From UBA4416 sp040387475 (lineage in GTDB: Bacteria > Bacteroidota > Bacteroidia > B-17B0 > Aurantibacillaceae): 64,000 bases of DNA. Position numbers and translations under genes: made by a program. The stretch spans positions 186,001 through 250,000 of the forward strand of contig JAZKDT010000001.1 in assembly GCA_040387475.1 (NCBI GenBank). Direction: 5' to 3'. The stretch's first letter is position 1. Each line of letters starts with the position of its first letter. Positions 1 through 11,000 of the stretch are shown here, piece by piece. A model generated the notes under the pieces. The model was given only the letters and a program-made list of their open reading frames with translations, was not told the origin of the DNA and did not search any database.

Positions 1-1122
1 AGCGCCTTTATAATTGTTTTGCTTTTGATAAATCTTTTTTAAGATCGTGGAAGCCGCTTGCAGAATGTGTGGATTACCAAGAATTTCACCCATCTTCATT
101 GCCTTATCCGCATACGTTTCAGCTAAATTTACCTTCCCCTGATCAAACACAATATTGGCCAACATGCTTGCTGTTTCTCCGGTTCCGTCCCTGTTTTTAA
201 TCAATTCATATAACACCAAAGAGCGGTTAGCATAGTTAAAAGCCTTTTCCAGGTTACCCTGGTCGCGGTATACAGAAGCAATCTTTCGGCAGGTTTTAGC
301 AATTCCTCCTTTGCTTTGGTCTTCAATCCAAAGATCCAGAACCCTTAAATAAATAGTAAGTGCTTTTTCCTTGCTTTCTTTTGTACACTCTTCCTTTAAT
401 CTTTTACAGGTTGGATTGCCTTTTTCATTATACATATCTGCAATGCCATTCAGGGCAAAAGCAACACCCGGATTATTGTTGTCTTTTTCATACATTTTTG
501 CAGAACGGTTCAGATAATTAAATCCGTTCTCAAGTTCGCCCTGGGCTACATACAAATTACCGATGTTTCCCAAACAGTATGCCATGCTGCTTGGTGAATC
601 AATTTTTTCATAAATCTTCAAGCCTTTGTGATAATATTCCAGGGCCTGCAACACGTGGCCCTTTCTATAATACACGTGACCAATATCAACCAGGCAATTA
701 GCCATGCACGCCTTTGAATCAATTTCCGTGCTAATAGCAAGCGCCTTCTTAAAATACTTAAGGGCTTCATCCGGGCCTTTGCGCGATTGATGATAAACAC
801 CAATGTCTAGATAAGCCCATGCCAGCACATCGGAAAATATAAATTGACTGTTCTTATCCTGCGGCTTTTTAAGGTTTTTTGTAGCAACCTGTATCGTCTT
901 TTGAAGCAGAACAACAGCTGAATCCGGAGCCTGATGATAAATATACTCCGCCAGTTCATTTAAGGCCATGCAGAGGGCAGTATCGTGTTTTGCAGTTTTA
1001 ATCTTCAGTTTAAGAGAATCGATGACTTCATCCTGGGCATGTAAAGTTAAATTCATCAAACATAAACAACCTATTAAATACCTGTTAAAAGCAGTTGTAT
1101 GTTGTTTAAAATTTAAACCCAT
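1..1122 (-). CDS. TPR-repeat exported protein, 3' end missing (partial)
   Basis: The reading frame is open on the minus strand from an ATG at 1122-1120 to the left edge, giving 374 codons with no stop, so the C-terminus lies outside the window. The N-terminus has a basic start, a hydrophobic stretch and a likely signal-peptide end at LTLHAQ. The rest is a helical solenoid of tetratricopeptide repeats, with recurring patterns such as LVDIGHVYYRKGHVLQALEY and LGNIGNLYVAQGELENGF. In Bacteroidota, TPR arrays like this usually form the sensory N-half of membrane histidine kinases or LuxR/AraC-type regulators, but the effector part is not visible. The function is therefore unassigned. It diverges from rnr across about 260 bases. 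Confidence 0.85.
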   Translation of the reverse strand, partial: MGLNFKQHTTAFNRYLIGCLCLMNLTLHAQDEVIDSLKLKIKTAKHDTALCMALNELAEYIYHQAPDSAVVLLQKTIQVATKNLKKPQDKNSQFIFSDVLAWAYLDIGVYHQSRKGPDEALKYFKKALAISTEIDSKACMANCLVDIGHVYYRKGHVLQALEYYHKGLKIYEKIDSPSSMAYCLGNIGNLYVAQGELENGFNYLNRSAKMYEKDNNNPGVAFALNGIADMYNEKGNPTCKRLKEECTKESKEKALTIYLRVLDLWIEDQSKGGIAKTCRKIASVYRDQGNLEKAFNYANRSLVLYELIKNRDGTGETASMLANIVFDQGKVNLAETYADKAMKMGEILGNPHILQAASTILKKIYQKQNNYKGA

Positions 1123-1204
1123 TTTTGAAAGACCTCGTTTGATTATAAAAAACAAAACACTTAAATTATAGATTATCCTTTAATATTCATAATTAAATAT
1201 TTTG

Positions 1205-1212
1205 TATATTTG
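1205..1212 (+). promoter_or_regulatory. Possible -7 element (TAnnTTTG) upstream of rnr
   Basis: TATATTTG matches the Bacteroidota -7 consensus TAnnTTTG. It lies in the AT-rich gap between the divergent TPR gene and rnr (1123-1383). No TTTG is seen 19 bases upstream, so this is only half a promoter. If used, it would leave a leader of about 165 bases. Nothing else in the gap is recognised. Confidence 0.3.
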
Positions 1213-1383
1213 CATACAATTAATCAATATTACAATTCCGGATAAAAATTTTCCTGCGTATCCGATACTATTAAATCACAACTTTCTGTTAAAAACTCCA
1301 TCACGGTTTTAAACGAATCAACAAATCAACCATTTTTAATTAATTATATTTACATGAAGCACATGAGGTGCTAATTTACCATT

Positions 1384-3612
1384 ATGGCAAAATCAAAAAA
1401 ACAACCAAAACGCTATTTGTTCGAAGAAGTATTAGCGTTCTTAAAACATAACGACGGAAAATCTTTCAACTATAAACAACTCGGTTCCGCCATGGAAATT
1501 GATAATGAAGGCGATCGATTTGCCTTATTAGAAACTTTAGAAGAACTCAAACACCAGGGCTTTGTTATTGAAACCGACATTGGAAAATATGCGGCTAAAG
1601 AATCGGAAACTTATCAAACCGGAACCATTGATTTTACAACTCAGGGCACCGCCTTTGTGATTATTTCGCCGGAAGTTCCGGATGTATTTATTCCATTCAA
1701 AAAAACCAAAGATGCTATGCATGGCGATCTGGTTAAAATATTTGTACACCCCCAACGTGGACGAGGCAAAGCTGAAGGCGAAGTGGTGGAAGTGATCAAG
1801 CGCCGCAAAACACGTTTTGTAGGGACGATTCAAATCAATCCCAAATTTGCATTTGTTGTTCCGGATTTTACTAAGATGCATGTCGATTTTTTTGTGCCTT
1901 TGGAACATATCAACGGAGCAAAAAATTCGCAAAAGGTTTTGGTAGAAATGACCGAGTGGAAGCGCGGTTCTGAGAACCCTAACGGAAAAGTAATTGAAGT
2001 ATTGGGAAATGCCGGGGAACATGAAACAGAGATCCACGCTATCATGGCAGAATTTGGATTACCAATGGATTTTGCTCCTGAGGTAGAAGCTGCTGCTAAA
2101 AAACTGAATACAGAAATAACAGAAGAGGAAATTGCTAAACGAAGGGATTTCAGAGGCATTACAACCTTTACGATTGATCCGGTTGATGCGAAAGACTTTG
2201 ACGATGCTTTGTCGTTACAGAAATTGGAAAACGGGAATTGGGAAATTGGCGTACACATTGCCGATGTAACACATTATTTAAAACCTCATACCATCCTGGA
2301 TGATGAGGCGGTTAATCGCGCAACATCTGTTTACTTAGTGGATCGTTGTGTGCCGATGTTACCGGAAGTACTAAGTAATTTTGCCTGCTCGTTGCGTCCG
2401 CATGAAGAAAAATATTGTTTCAGTGCCTTGTTTGAAATGGATGATCATGCACAGATCCTTGATCAATGGTTTGGTAAAACCGTTATATACAGCGATCATC
2501 GTTTTTCATACGAAGAAGTACAAACTATTATTGAAACAGAAGAAGGTCCTTATAAAGAAGAGATCTTTACTTTAGATCGTTTGGCAAAAATACTACGTGC
2601 CGAACGTACATCCAAAGGTTCCATCTTTTTTGATAAAGCGGAGGTTAAATTTCAGTTAGACGATAATGGTGCCCCAACCGGTGTTTATTTTAAAACCCAA
2701 AAAGATGCTCATAAACTCATTGAAGATTTTATGCTGTTAGCTAACCGCAAGGTGGCTGAATTCCTGGGTAAAAATAAACCAGAAGGCCAACAACAGGATA
2801 ATAATAGAAATAAAAAAGTAAAGAACGATAAAGCTGCCGAGCCTGTAGTGTATCGTGTACACGAAGTGCCCAAAGATGAAAAGTTAATGGAACTGAATAA
2901 TTTTGTGGAGCGCTTTGGTTATTCGGTAGCCGTTGGTAATAAAACCAAAACAGCCCAATCCATCAATAAATTATTGCAGGATGTAAAAAATAAAAAAGAA
3001 CAAAGCATGATCGAATTGTTAGCGGTTAGATCCATGCCAAAAGCTATTTACACCACTAAAAACAGCGGGCACTATGGATTAGGTTTCGAATACTACACGC
3101 ACTTCACTTCCCCTATCCGCCGATACCCGGATGTAATGGTGCACCGTTTACTGGAAGCTAAATTAAACCATGGTCATTATTTAAAAGGAGATGAGTTGGA
3201 GCATTTAGCAAAACACTCCTCTGAGATGGAAAAATTGGCGGCAGAAGCTGAACGTGCTTCCATCAAATACAAACAGGTAGAGTTTTTAGAAGATAAGATC
3301 GGCCAGGAATTTGAAGGTGTGATCAGCGGCGTTACCGAATGGGGTATTTTTGTAGAGATCATTGAAAACAAATGTGAAGGCCGTGTGAGTACCCGTGATA
3401 TGAAAGATGATCAATATGTATTTGATGAAGATAACTATCGCATTGTTGGTCGACGTACTGGACGTATTTATTCGTTAGGTGATAAAGTAACTATTAAAGT
3501 AAGACGCGCTGACCTGGTTAAAAAACAACTGGATTTTGAATTTGTAAGTGGCGTTCCGTCCGGTAAACAGGAAGAGGTCCGAAATCCAAAACGTTACAAA
3601 AAAAGAAAATAA
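1384..3612 (+). CDS. rnr: Ribonuclease R
   Basis: A 3'-5' processive exoribonuclease (RNase II/RNB family) that degrades structured RNA and takes part in rRNA and mRNA quality control in the cytoplasm. The 742 residues show the full family layout. There is a helical N-terminal region and two OB/cold-shock domains (about 75-240). The RNB catalytic domain follows, with the metal-binding pattern at D265, D271, D273 and D274 (IDPVDAKDFDDAL). The second RNB signature is FTSPIRRYPDVMVHR, and the C-terminus has an S1 domain (about 640-715) and a basic tail. A lysine/asparagine-rich insertion near 465-485 (around QQQDNNRNKK) is unusual in position but common as a loop in this phylum. The next gene starts 18 bases downstream, so the two may be cotranscribed. 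Confidence 0.96.
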   Translation: MAKSKKQPKRYLFEEVLAFLKHNDGKSFNYKQLGSAMEIDNEGDRFALLETLEELKHQGFVIETDIGKYAAKESETYQTGTIDFTTQGTAFVIISPEVPDVFIPFKKTKDAMHGDLVKIFVHPQRGRGKAEGEVVEVIKRRKTRFVGTIQINPKFAFVVPDFTKMHVDFFVPLEHINGAKNSQKVLVEMTEWKRGSENPNGKVIEVLGNAGEHETEIHAIMAEFGLPMDFAPEVEAAAKKLNTEITEEEIAKRRDFRGITTFTIDPVDAKDFDDALSLQKLENGNWEIGVHIADVTHYLKPHTILDDEAVNRATSVYLVDRCVPMLPEVLSNFACSLRPHEEKYCFSALFEMDDHAQILDQWFGKTVIYSDHRFSYEEVQTIIETEEGPYKEEIFTLDRLAKILRAERTSKGSIFFDKAEVKFQLDDNGAPTGVYFKTQKDAHKLIEDFMLLANRKVAEFLGKNKPEGQQQDNNRNKKVKNDKAAEPVVYRVHEVPKDEKLMELNNFVERFGYSVAVGNKTKTAQSINKLLQDVKNKKEQSMIELLAVRSMPKAIYTTKNSGHYGLGFEYYTHFTSPIRRYPDVMVHRLLEAKLNHGHYLKGDELEHLAKHSSEMEKLAAEAERASIKYKQVEFLEDKIGQEFEGVISGVTEWGIFVEIIENKCEGRVSTRDMKDDQYVFDEDNYRIVGRRTGRIYSLGDKVTIKVRRADLVKKQLDFEFVSGVPSGKQEEVRNPKRYKKRK

Positions 3613-3630
3613 TTTCTTAACCAACCAAAT

Positions 3631-4764
3631 ATGAGTAAAGGTTTAACAATAGGCGAAGGAAAGATCAGTGGCTATGTTTCCATTTTTTTGGCCCTTCTTT
3701 CTTTCCTGGCAGTATTTTGTTTTAAATACCCAAAAATATTTACATCGCCTCAGTTCCGGGAAGTGTACACAGGTGAGCAAATGAAAACACTTTTGGTTTC
3801 TACTATCATTGCCTCTTTCTTTTTTGCCGTACTCAGTTTCATTTTAAGCAAAAAAAAGTCCTATGCATTAATTGGCATTTTGATTATTGTAGCCACTATT
3901 TTTATTGGCGGTTTTAAAGTAGAACCCAGCGTGGTTGGCCATAGCAAATGGTATCTGGGTTTAGACTGGTTGTTATTAGATTTACTTTTAATGGCCATTA
4001 TTTTTATTCCTATTGAAATGGTTTGGCCAAAAAACCTGGAGCAATCCAGGTTTCACGAAGAGTGGAAAACCGACCTGGTGTATTTTATAGTGAGTCATTT
4101 ATTCATCCAGTTTTTTAGCGTTATCGTTACCTCTACGGTTACCAAATTATTTGGCGGTTTTGGTTTGGATGGCTTACATGCCTGGGTACAGGCTTTGCCA
4201 TTGCCTTTAGAATTGTTTTTAGCTTTGTTTGCTGCCGATTTTTTTCAATATTGGGCCCATCGTTTTTTTCATTCCTACGCTTATATTTGGCGCTTTCATT
4301 CCATCCATCACTCCACCAAAAACATGGACTGGCTTGCCGGAAGCAGAACGCATTTTATTGACATTTTTGTAACCCGCTGCGCCGCATTTATTCCTTTATA
4401 TATTCTGGGTTTTTCTCCTTTGGTGTTTAATATCTATATTTTATTTATGGCTATCCATGCTGTTTTGATACATTCTAACACCCGCATTAATTTTGGATTT
4501 CTAAAATATATTTTTGCAACGCCCCAGTACCATCATTGGCATCATTGCGAAGATCCAAAATATTACGGCAAAAATTTTTCTACGGTTTTTACCTTTATTG
4601 ATAGGATATTTGGCACTTACTACTTGCCAAAAGATGTGTGGCCGGAAGGTACCGGAGTTCATGAGGGAAGTTATCCAAAAGGATATTTGAAACAAATGGT
4701 GCACCCTTTTTTAAAGAGTCCGTTTGATACAGATTTAAATATGGAGGAGAGAACCAAGCGGTAA
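3631..4764 (+). CDS. Fatty acid hydroxylase / sterol desaturase family membrane protein
   Basis: An integral membrane di-iron oxygenase of the fatty acid hydroxylase superfamily, which hydroxylates or desaturates lipid substrates. The 377 residues have several hydrophobic segments (about 14-30, 50-72, 77-92, 110-130, 145-165, 250-285). The three histidine clusters that bind the iron pair are visible: HRFFH at 210-214, HSIHH at 223-227 and HHWHH at 301-305. The N-terminal ~90 residues add extra membrane spans compared with the minimal domain. The substrate cannot be told from sequence; ornithine lipids, sphingolipids or carotenoids are possible in this phylum. It follows rnr at 18 bases, and the bidirectional stem at 4776-4799 separates it from the convergent operon. 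Confidence 0.9.
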   Translation: MSKGLTIGEGKISGYVSIFLALLSFLAVFCFKYPKIFTSPQFREVYTGEQMKTLLVSTIIASFFFAVLSFILSKKKSYALIGILIIVATIFIGGFKVEPSVVGHSKWYLGLDWLLLDLLLMAIIFIPIEMVWPKNLEQSRFHEEWKTDLVYFIVSHLFIQFFSVIVTSTVTKLFGGFGLDGLHAWVQALPLPLELFLALFAADFFQYWAHRFFHSYAYIWRFHSIHHSTKNMDWLAGSRTHFIDIFVTRCAAFIPLYILGFSPLVFNIYILFMAIHAVLIHSNTRINFGFLKYIFATPQYHHWHHCEDPKYYGKNFSTVFTFIDRIFGTYYLPKDVWPEGTGVHEGSYPKGYLKQMVHPFLKSPFDTDLNMEERTKR

Positions 4765-4799
4765 AAAAACAAAAAGCCATCCTAACGTCTCAGGATGGC
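4763..4799 (-). terminator. Intrinsic terminator of the minus-strand surface operon
   Basis: An 8-bp perfect stem, GCCATCCT (4776-4783) and AGGATGGC (4792-4799), has an 8-base loop. Read on the minus strand it is followed by a T-rich tract (4775 down to 4763). It sits 36 bases past the stop of the minus-strand OmpA/PD40 gene and directly after the plus-strand hydroxylase stop, so it separates the convergent genes. Confidence 0.8.
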
Positions 4800-4834
4800 C
4801 TTATGCAACTAAACTATAAGTTAAAATTGCCTTG

Positions 4835-7051
4835 TTAGAACTTGGTAATCAGGAACTCTGTTCTACGGTTGGCCTGGTGTTCCTCTTCCGAACAGGTTGA
4901 TTTAACAGCGCCTTCGCAAGCGCAACCATTTATAAGCTTGCTTTCACCATAACCTTTACCAACGATCCTGTCTTTTGCCACACCCTTTGACACAATGTAT
5001 GCTGCTGATGATTTAGCACGCTTATCTGATAAGGACATGTTGTAAGCTTTTGACGAACGACAATCTGTATGAGAACCTAATTCAATGGTCATCGTTGGGT
5101 TTTCCTGTAACACCTTTACTATCTTATCTAACTCTTTGGCTGCATCCGCACGAATATTCCACTTTGCTAAATCAAAATAAATAGGGTTAATCTGGATCAC
5201 TTTGGCTATGTCTGTACCAATCTCCAGTTTTTGCATTTGTTCTTTTAATTCGATCACTGTATTCATGTCCAATGTGATCTCATAATTTTTTTCGACGGTG
5301 ATATACCCTTCTTTTTCATATTTAACGGAAAGCAGGAGTTTGTCGCCGGGTTTTTTACCTTTAATAATGTCGGTAAATGTGCCTGTGACATCGGTAGCAT
5401 AAACTTTAGGTGTACCATTTGCCTTATCCACAAATGTTGCTTTCACCCCTGCGATAGGAGTTCCTGTTTTGGCGTCCGTTACAACATCTATAAGCTTGTA
5501 TTTAGGAAATAAACCTATATCTTTTTTATTGTCGCCGGTTTGTAATTTTCCTACGGGTACCAATCGGTCATAGTACTTTGAACGTTCTTTGGCGCCTACA
5601 AAATACTCCTGCGACGGATCATTGATCGTGAACAAATACTCCGCTTTGTCGTTCACTTTTGTAGAGTCGATAACGAGTTTGTTTTTATCCAATAGATACA
5701 CCCAGGCATTGGGTATCAATTCTTTATTACTTTCGTCAAATACAATACCACTTAAGGTTACGCCCATTAAAGGCTCCTTTGAGCGGAAGAAATAAATATC
5801 GTCTTTTCCTTTTCCGCCCGTCCGGTTTGACGAAAAATAACCCGTTTTCAAATCGTTATTTAAAGCAAACCCAAAATCGTCAAAGTTTGAATTGATTGGG
5901 TAGCCTAAGCTCTGCGGTTCAAAATACGCGTCCATTGCAGGAACCGTAAAGTAAAGGTCCAGGCCTCCTAATCCAGCTCTTCCGTCTGTCGAGAAAAATA
6001 AAGTTCCGTCTTCATGCACATAAGGGAACATCTCACGTCCCTCGGTATTAATTGCTTGCCCTAAATTTTCAGGTTTTTGCCAGGCCCCATCTTTAAATTC
6101 TGACAAGTATAAATCTGTCTGTCCGTAACCACCTGGCATATCTGATACAAAATACATGCGCTTGCCATCTTTAGTAACTGTAGCGTGACCCACCGAATAA
6201 TCATTAGAGTTGTAGGGAAAGTTTTCGGGGGTTGATAATTTTCCTTCGTTGTCTTTTTTAAGGATATATAATTTTAAGTTGATGACGTTAACCGCTACCC
6301 CTTTTATTTTTTTAACGATGATGTTGCTTTTGGTCAAATACACTGTTTTTTCGTCGGGCGATAAGGAAGCAGGGCCATCATGGTAAGTGCTTGAAATGGT
6401 TTTAGCCATTGGTATCGTGGAAATAAACTGCAAAGAATCTTTTTTATTGGACGTATACATATCGATGAAATAACTATCATCCCATGCAAAAGTTTTATTA
6501 CGGGCCGCGGTGTTCCTTCTGTTAGATGCAAATAATACAGCCTGATTTTTATTAAAGAATACGGGAGAGAATTCCGCTTCGGCGGTATTCAGATTTTCTA
6601 CATTAGTTATTTTATAAGCGGCCGAATCTTCTTTTAATTCCTTCACATAGTTTCTTTTTTTAGAATGGTGTTTAATAATGATGTTATCTTTCTTTTTTTG
6701 TTCGATCAATGTTAAGGCATTTTGAGCCTCTGTGTATTTTTGATTGTATTTTAAACATTGCAAATAATTGATCAGATCCGCTTCTGTTGTAGCGGTAGGA
6801 AATTTATCATTTAAATTTTTGTAAGCTATTTCTGCATTTGGAAAATCGTAAATCTTAAAATAAGACTCCGCCAAACGACGCATATTTGCTTCTGTGGGGG
6901 TATCTGTTTTTACAAGGCTTTTATAATAGTCAATAGCTGCTATATAGGATAACTCATTATATAATTGGTCGGCCTTTTTTTGAAACAGCGATTGTGCTTG
7001 AATAGTGCTAACTGAAAAGAATATGATGGTTGCTAAAATAAGTTTCTTCAT
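4835..7051 (-). CDS. OmpA/PD40-repeat outer-membrane-associated protein (PorE-like architecture)
   Basis: A periplasmic or outer-membrane-associated protein of 738 residues. In order it has a signal peptide (ends near TIQAQ), TPR-like helices (about 20-130), a WD40-like PD40 beta-propeller (about 150-430, with ASNRR, LSPDEKTVYL and FSSNRTGGKGKDDIYF), a carboxypeptidase-regulatory-like beta domain (about 435-520) and further beta repeats. A C-terminal OmpA domain (about 620-738) carries the peptidoglycan-binding pattern (IELGSHTDCR, NMSLSDKRA, NRRTEF). This architecture is that of T9SS-associated PorE and its paralogs, which tie outer-membrane components to peptidoglycan. Its place behind a PorP/SprF gene and a type B T9SS cargo supports a dedicated envelope role for that cargo. 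It is probably a paralog and not the core porE, because the core T9SS genes are not nearby. Confidence 0.88.
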   Translation of the reverse strand: MKKLILATIIFFSVSTIQAQSLFQKKADQLYNELSYIAAIDYYKSLVKTDTPTEANMRRLAESYFKIYDFPNAEIAYKNLNDKFPTATTEADLINYLQCLKYNQKYTEAQNALTLIEQKKKDNIIIKHHSKKRNYVKELKEDSAAYKITNVENLNTAEAEFSPVFFNKNQAVLFASNRRNTAARNKTFAWDDSYFIDMYTSNKKDSLQFISTIPMAKTISSTYHDGPASLSPDEKTVYLTKSNIIVKKIKGVAVNVINLKLYILKKDNEGKLSTPENFPYNSNDYSVGHATVTKDGKRMYFVSDMPGGYGQTDLYLSEFKDGAWQKPENLGQAINTEGREMFPYVHEDGTLFFSTDGRAGLGGLDLYFTVPAMDAYFEPQSLGYPINSNFDDFGFALNNDLKTGYFSSNRTGGKGKDDIYFFRSKEPLMGVTLSGIVFDESNKELIPNAWVYLLDKNKLVIDSTKVNDKAEYLFTINDPSQEYFVGAKERSKYYDRLVPVGKLQTGDNKKDIGLFPKYKLIDVVTDAKTGTPIAGVKATFVDKANGTPKVYATDVTGTFTDIIKGKKPGDKLLLSVKYEKEGYITVEKNYEITLDMNTVIELKEQMQKLEIGTDIAKVIQINPIYFDLAKWNIRADAAKELDKIVKVLQENPTMTIELGSHTDCRSSKAYNMSLSDKRAKSSAAYIVSKGVAKDRIVGKGYGESKLINGCACEGAVKSTCSEEEHQANRRTEFLITKF

Positions 7052-7087
7052 AAAATAGGGGTTATAGTTCGGTACTGATATTGTCTT

Positions 7088-8020
7088 TTAAAAATAACGG
7101 GGCGATTTAAATCCTTTGGCTTTACTTCTGAGATCGTAGCTGATCATAATCTCATGAGAACCAACGCTAAATTTTTGCAAAGAAGTGGTTTGGTAATCGT
7201 AAGCATACCCAATTCTTAAATTTTGATTGATGTTATACATTACATTTAGTCCAATAGCCGCTTTGTGACGATACATCGCGCCCAACCACCATTTTTCATA
7301 AAACAGGAACGATAAATTTCCTTCCATGGATAGCGGCGCATTGTTTACATATTTAACAATAAAAGAGGGACGCATATTAATTGCCGGATTCAATTTCACC
7401 ACAATGCCTCCAAAAAAATAGTAGTGGTTTTCCTGTAAGGCTTTTTGATCATAGGCAAGGTCAATTTTATTTTTTATGATCCTTGGTGTTGATACACCTA
7501 TGTAATGTCTTTTACCATAATAATAGATTCCGGCACCTACATTAAATAAGTTCTTTTTATAATTAAATCCCTGAAGATAAAGATCGTCTGTATTATCATT
7601 GATCTTTAGTTTAGAAAAATCCTGTCTGAAAAAATCCATTCCCACTTTCACACCGAAGGCCAGTCGGTTATTTTTTTTGTTAACTTTTACACTATAGGCA
7701 AGGTCGGCATACAATCCGGTATTTTTCGTAATTCCTAACTGGTCGTTTAATACTGTCAATCCAATGCCAATATTTTCCGTTTTTAAGGGCGAGTGCATTG
7801 ACAACACCTGTGTTTTTGGCGCACCATTTAAATTTGTCCATTGGTCACGAACATTCCCTGTTACCTGAATTGCTTCCTGGCTACCTGCATATGCAGGGTT
7901 CAACAACACGGGATTAAAGAAATACATGCTATGTTGCGTTTCCTGCTGTGCATTCGCCACCATGCTAAACGTTAGTAAAGCCAATAACAGGTTTGTAATT
8001 TTTAAATTATTTATCATCAT
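7088..8020 (-). CDS. PorP/SprF family type IX secretion membrane protein
   Basis: An outer-membrane beta-barrel of the PorP/SprF family, 310 residues, with a signal peptide ending near MVANAQ. The family opening is present (HSMYFFNPVLLNPAYAGS), followed by VTGNVRDQW and alternating amphipathic strands up to a final aromatic residue. In Flavobacterium, SprF-like proteins are needed for secretion and attachment of individual type B CTD cargos and are encoded next to them. Here the gene lies 36 bases from the CHU_C protein start-side neighbour and 36 bases from the OmpA gene, in one minus-strand operon. The straightforward inference is that it serves the 1794-residue protein. Confidence 0.93.
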   Translation of the reverse strand: MMINNLKITNLLLALLTFSMVANAQQETQHSMYFFNPVLLNPAYAGSQEAIQVTGNVRDQWTNLNGAPKTQVLSMHSPLKTENIGIGLTVLNDQLGITKNTGLYADLAYSVKVNKKNNRLAFGVKVGMDFFRQDFSKLKINDNTDDLYLQGFNYKKNLFNVGAGIYYYGKRHYIGVSTPRIIKNKIDLAYDQKALQENHYYFFGGIVVKLNPAINMRPSFIVKYVNNAPLSMEGNLSFLFYEKWWLGAMYRHKAAIGLNVMYNINQNLRIGYAYDYQTTSLQKFSVGSHEIMISYDLRSKAKGFKSPRYF

Positions 8021-8056
8021 CTTACGTTTTAATTATAAGTTTCTTTTATTAGATTT

Positions 8057-11000
8057 TTAATATTGCAGTAACAAAAATCCGTTGTAAGTTTCTGTTTTAT
8101 TGTCACCATACTCTAAGATAACATAGTACGTTCCAGCTGGTAGCTTTTCTTTGCCAGCTGCATCGCCGGTATTGGCATATCCTTCAAACTCGTTCAGGTA
8201 GCTGTCCTTTTGATAGATCAGGTTACCCCAACGGTTGAAAATTTTCAGCTTGTTATCGGGGTAGTTTTCAATATTGCGGATCACAAAACCATCGTTCTTA
8301 CCATCACCATTTGGCGTGAAGATCTCCGGTATAAATACATCGCAGGTTTGCGCATCTACAGCTCCTATTGTTCTGTTATTACAGCCATTAGTGTCGGTAA
8401 CGGTAACCGTATAGTTGCCAGCGTTCGATTGAGTTAAAGGATCGATATTTAATGTGGGGCCGCTGCCTACTACCTGATTGTTATAGGTCCAGTTATAATT
8501 GTAATTACTATTTGCTGTTGCTACATCCAGGTGTGTGCCTGCATTCTCACAGGCTGATACAGTCGGATCAACAAGGGTTACTATTGGTAAGCTATTTACT
8601 GTTAAAGTATTAGCGGCTGTATTGGTGCAGCTTCCCACTCCCGCGATAACACTTACCGTGTAAATACCTGCGGCACTGCTTACAGTAGCAGGAACGGTTA
8701 ATGGATTTGTATTGGTGATAGTTTGCCCATTGATGTTCCAGTCATAGTTGACTCCTATTTGCGGCACGTTGATGCCGATCGTACCATTATTATTCTGACA
8801 AATACTCAAATCACTAAGATCGAAATCTGCATTTGGTAAATCAATAATGTTGAGCGTAGCTGTAGCAGGGATCGATAAGCAATTGTCTGCGCTTGTGACT
8901 GTAACAGTGTATATATAGGTTCCCGAGCTAAGAGTTACAGCCGGAAAGCTTGGATTTGATTGGTTTTGATTTGTAATATCTATCCCGTTTCCTAAGGTCC
9001 AGGTATAGCTTGATGCTGCTGTTGTAGTGTTCAGGTTAACTGTGCCGCTTGTACAGGTGGTGCCGGGATTGGCGGATGCTGTTAAGGTTGGTAATTGGTT
9101 CACGGTTACGTCAGCTGTGGTGATGGTAGATGTACAACCAGTTAAGGTATTCGTTCCTGTTACACTGTAAGTAGTATTACCTGTTGGGATCACGCTTAGC
9201 GTATTGCCGCTTGTTCCGGTTGGCATCCAGTTATAGGTATCGGCGTTATTGGCAGTTAATGTTACTGCCGTACCAGCACAGGTAGTTGCATTTGCTACTG
9301 CAATTTGTGGCAATGGATTAACATCTATCGTCATAGTTTGTGTTACGCTGTTGCATCCCAGCGACTCCCCATTTACTGTATATGTAGTTTGGGTTGTTGG
9401 TGTTACCACGATCGTGCCCGTAGTGGTTTGGGTGGGATTGGTGATCGTGTAGTTTGTTGCTCCGGTCAACGTGATTGTTGCCGTATTGCCCTCACATATC
9501 GCCATGCTGCTGGCTGTAATATTTACTGTTGGTGTTGGGTTTACATTGATTGTTACATTAGTCGTATTTGTACAACCGCTTAGAGTATTGGTTCCTACCA
9601 CCGTATATGTCATTGTATCCGTTGGCGTTACAGTAATACTAACGGCCGTCTCCATTGTACTCCAGCTATAAGTATCTGCTCCGGTTACATTCAATACACT
9701 GGTATTGCCCTCACAAATTGTTGTATTGTTTGCCGTAGCATTTAAGGTTGGTAAAACATTCACGCCTATTGAAATCGTTTGTGTTGTGCTAACGCAGTTA
9801 GCCGATTCGCCAGTAACCGTGTATGTAGTTGCTATGGTTGGCGTTACAATTATTGAGTTTGTGGTAACTACAGAAGGGTTTGTTAAGGTATAAGAACTAG
9901 CACCTGTTAAAGTGATAGTTGCGCTTTCTCCTTCACAAACATCAGTAGCGCTGCTTGAAATTCCAACGGTTGGCGTTGTATTGACATTCACGGTAACATT
10001 CGTTACATTACTGCAACCCGTTAAACTATTTGTTCCAATCACACTATAGGTAGTCGTAGTGGTTGGACTAACAACAGCAGTGCTTGTAGTAACAGAACCG
10101 GCATCTGATGTCCATGTGTAGGTATTAGCACCTGTAACCGAAAGCGTTGTGGTTGATCCTGAACAAATAATAGAATTAATTGAAGTTGCCATTAATACCG
10201 GTGTATTAGCATCCGCGGTAATGGTTACAGTTTGAAGAGCAGAAGTACATCCGTTCAGTGTATTTGTAACAGCAACCGTAAATACGCCGGATCCTGAAGC
10301 TGTTGGATTACTAATGCCTGTATTGCTAAGTGAACCGCTTGAAGGAACAGTCCATGTGTATACAGCGTTTGGATCTGCGCTACTTGTAACCAGCAAGGTT
10401 GCTGTAGGTGACGCGCAGGTTGTTGTTAAAGAACTTGGTGTTAAAGTAGACGTGGGAACCGTTGTATTGATAGAAACAGCTTGGCTTCCCACAACAAAGC
10501 ATCCGGTAGTGGTATTAGTAACCGTATAATTAAATGTTCCCGGTTGGTTTGCTGTTATTGAGTTTGTATTTGTAGATGATGTGATTCCCGTTCCACTCCA
10601 GGTATAACTTACAGGAGACGTTGTAGTTGTTGCGCTTGCATTTACGGTAGTGAGTATGCAATTCAACACACCGGTTACGGTGCTGGTGGCAACGGGAGCT
10701 GTGGTGTTTTGTATAATAGCTACTACCGCCGATGTGGTACAGGTGTTTACAGGATTTGTTAACGTTAATGTATAATTACCGGCGGCGCTTATTGTTGTAT
10801 TAGAATTGGTTGGTGTACTTCCCGCTGGTACTCCTGAAGAAGGACCCGTCCAGGAATAATTCGCCGGATTGGTAGTAGAACTTCCGGTCAAAACCGCTGT
10901 TGTATTTGTACATGTAATTGTTTGAGAACCGCCTACTGTAATAATGGGCGTTGTTGTGTTTTGGCTTACAGACTGGGTCAAACTATTAGTACATCCATTT

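Noticed and set aside
9249..9893. Several plus-strand frames inside the giant surface protein gene
   Set aside because: They are mirror frames of Thr/Asn-rich repeats (Val-rich on the opposite strand), produced by the repeat composition.
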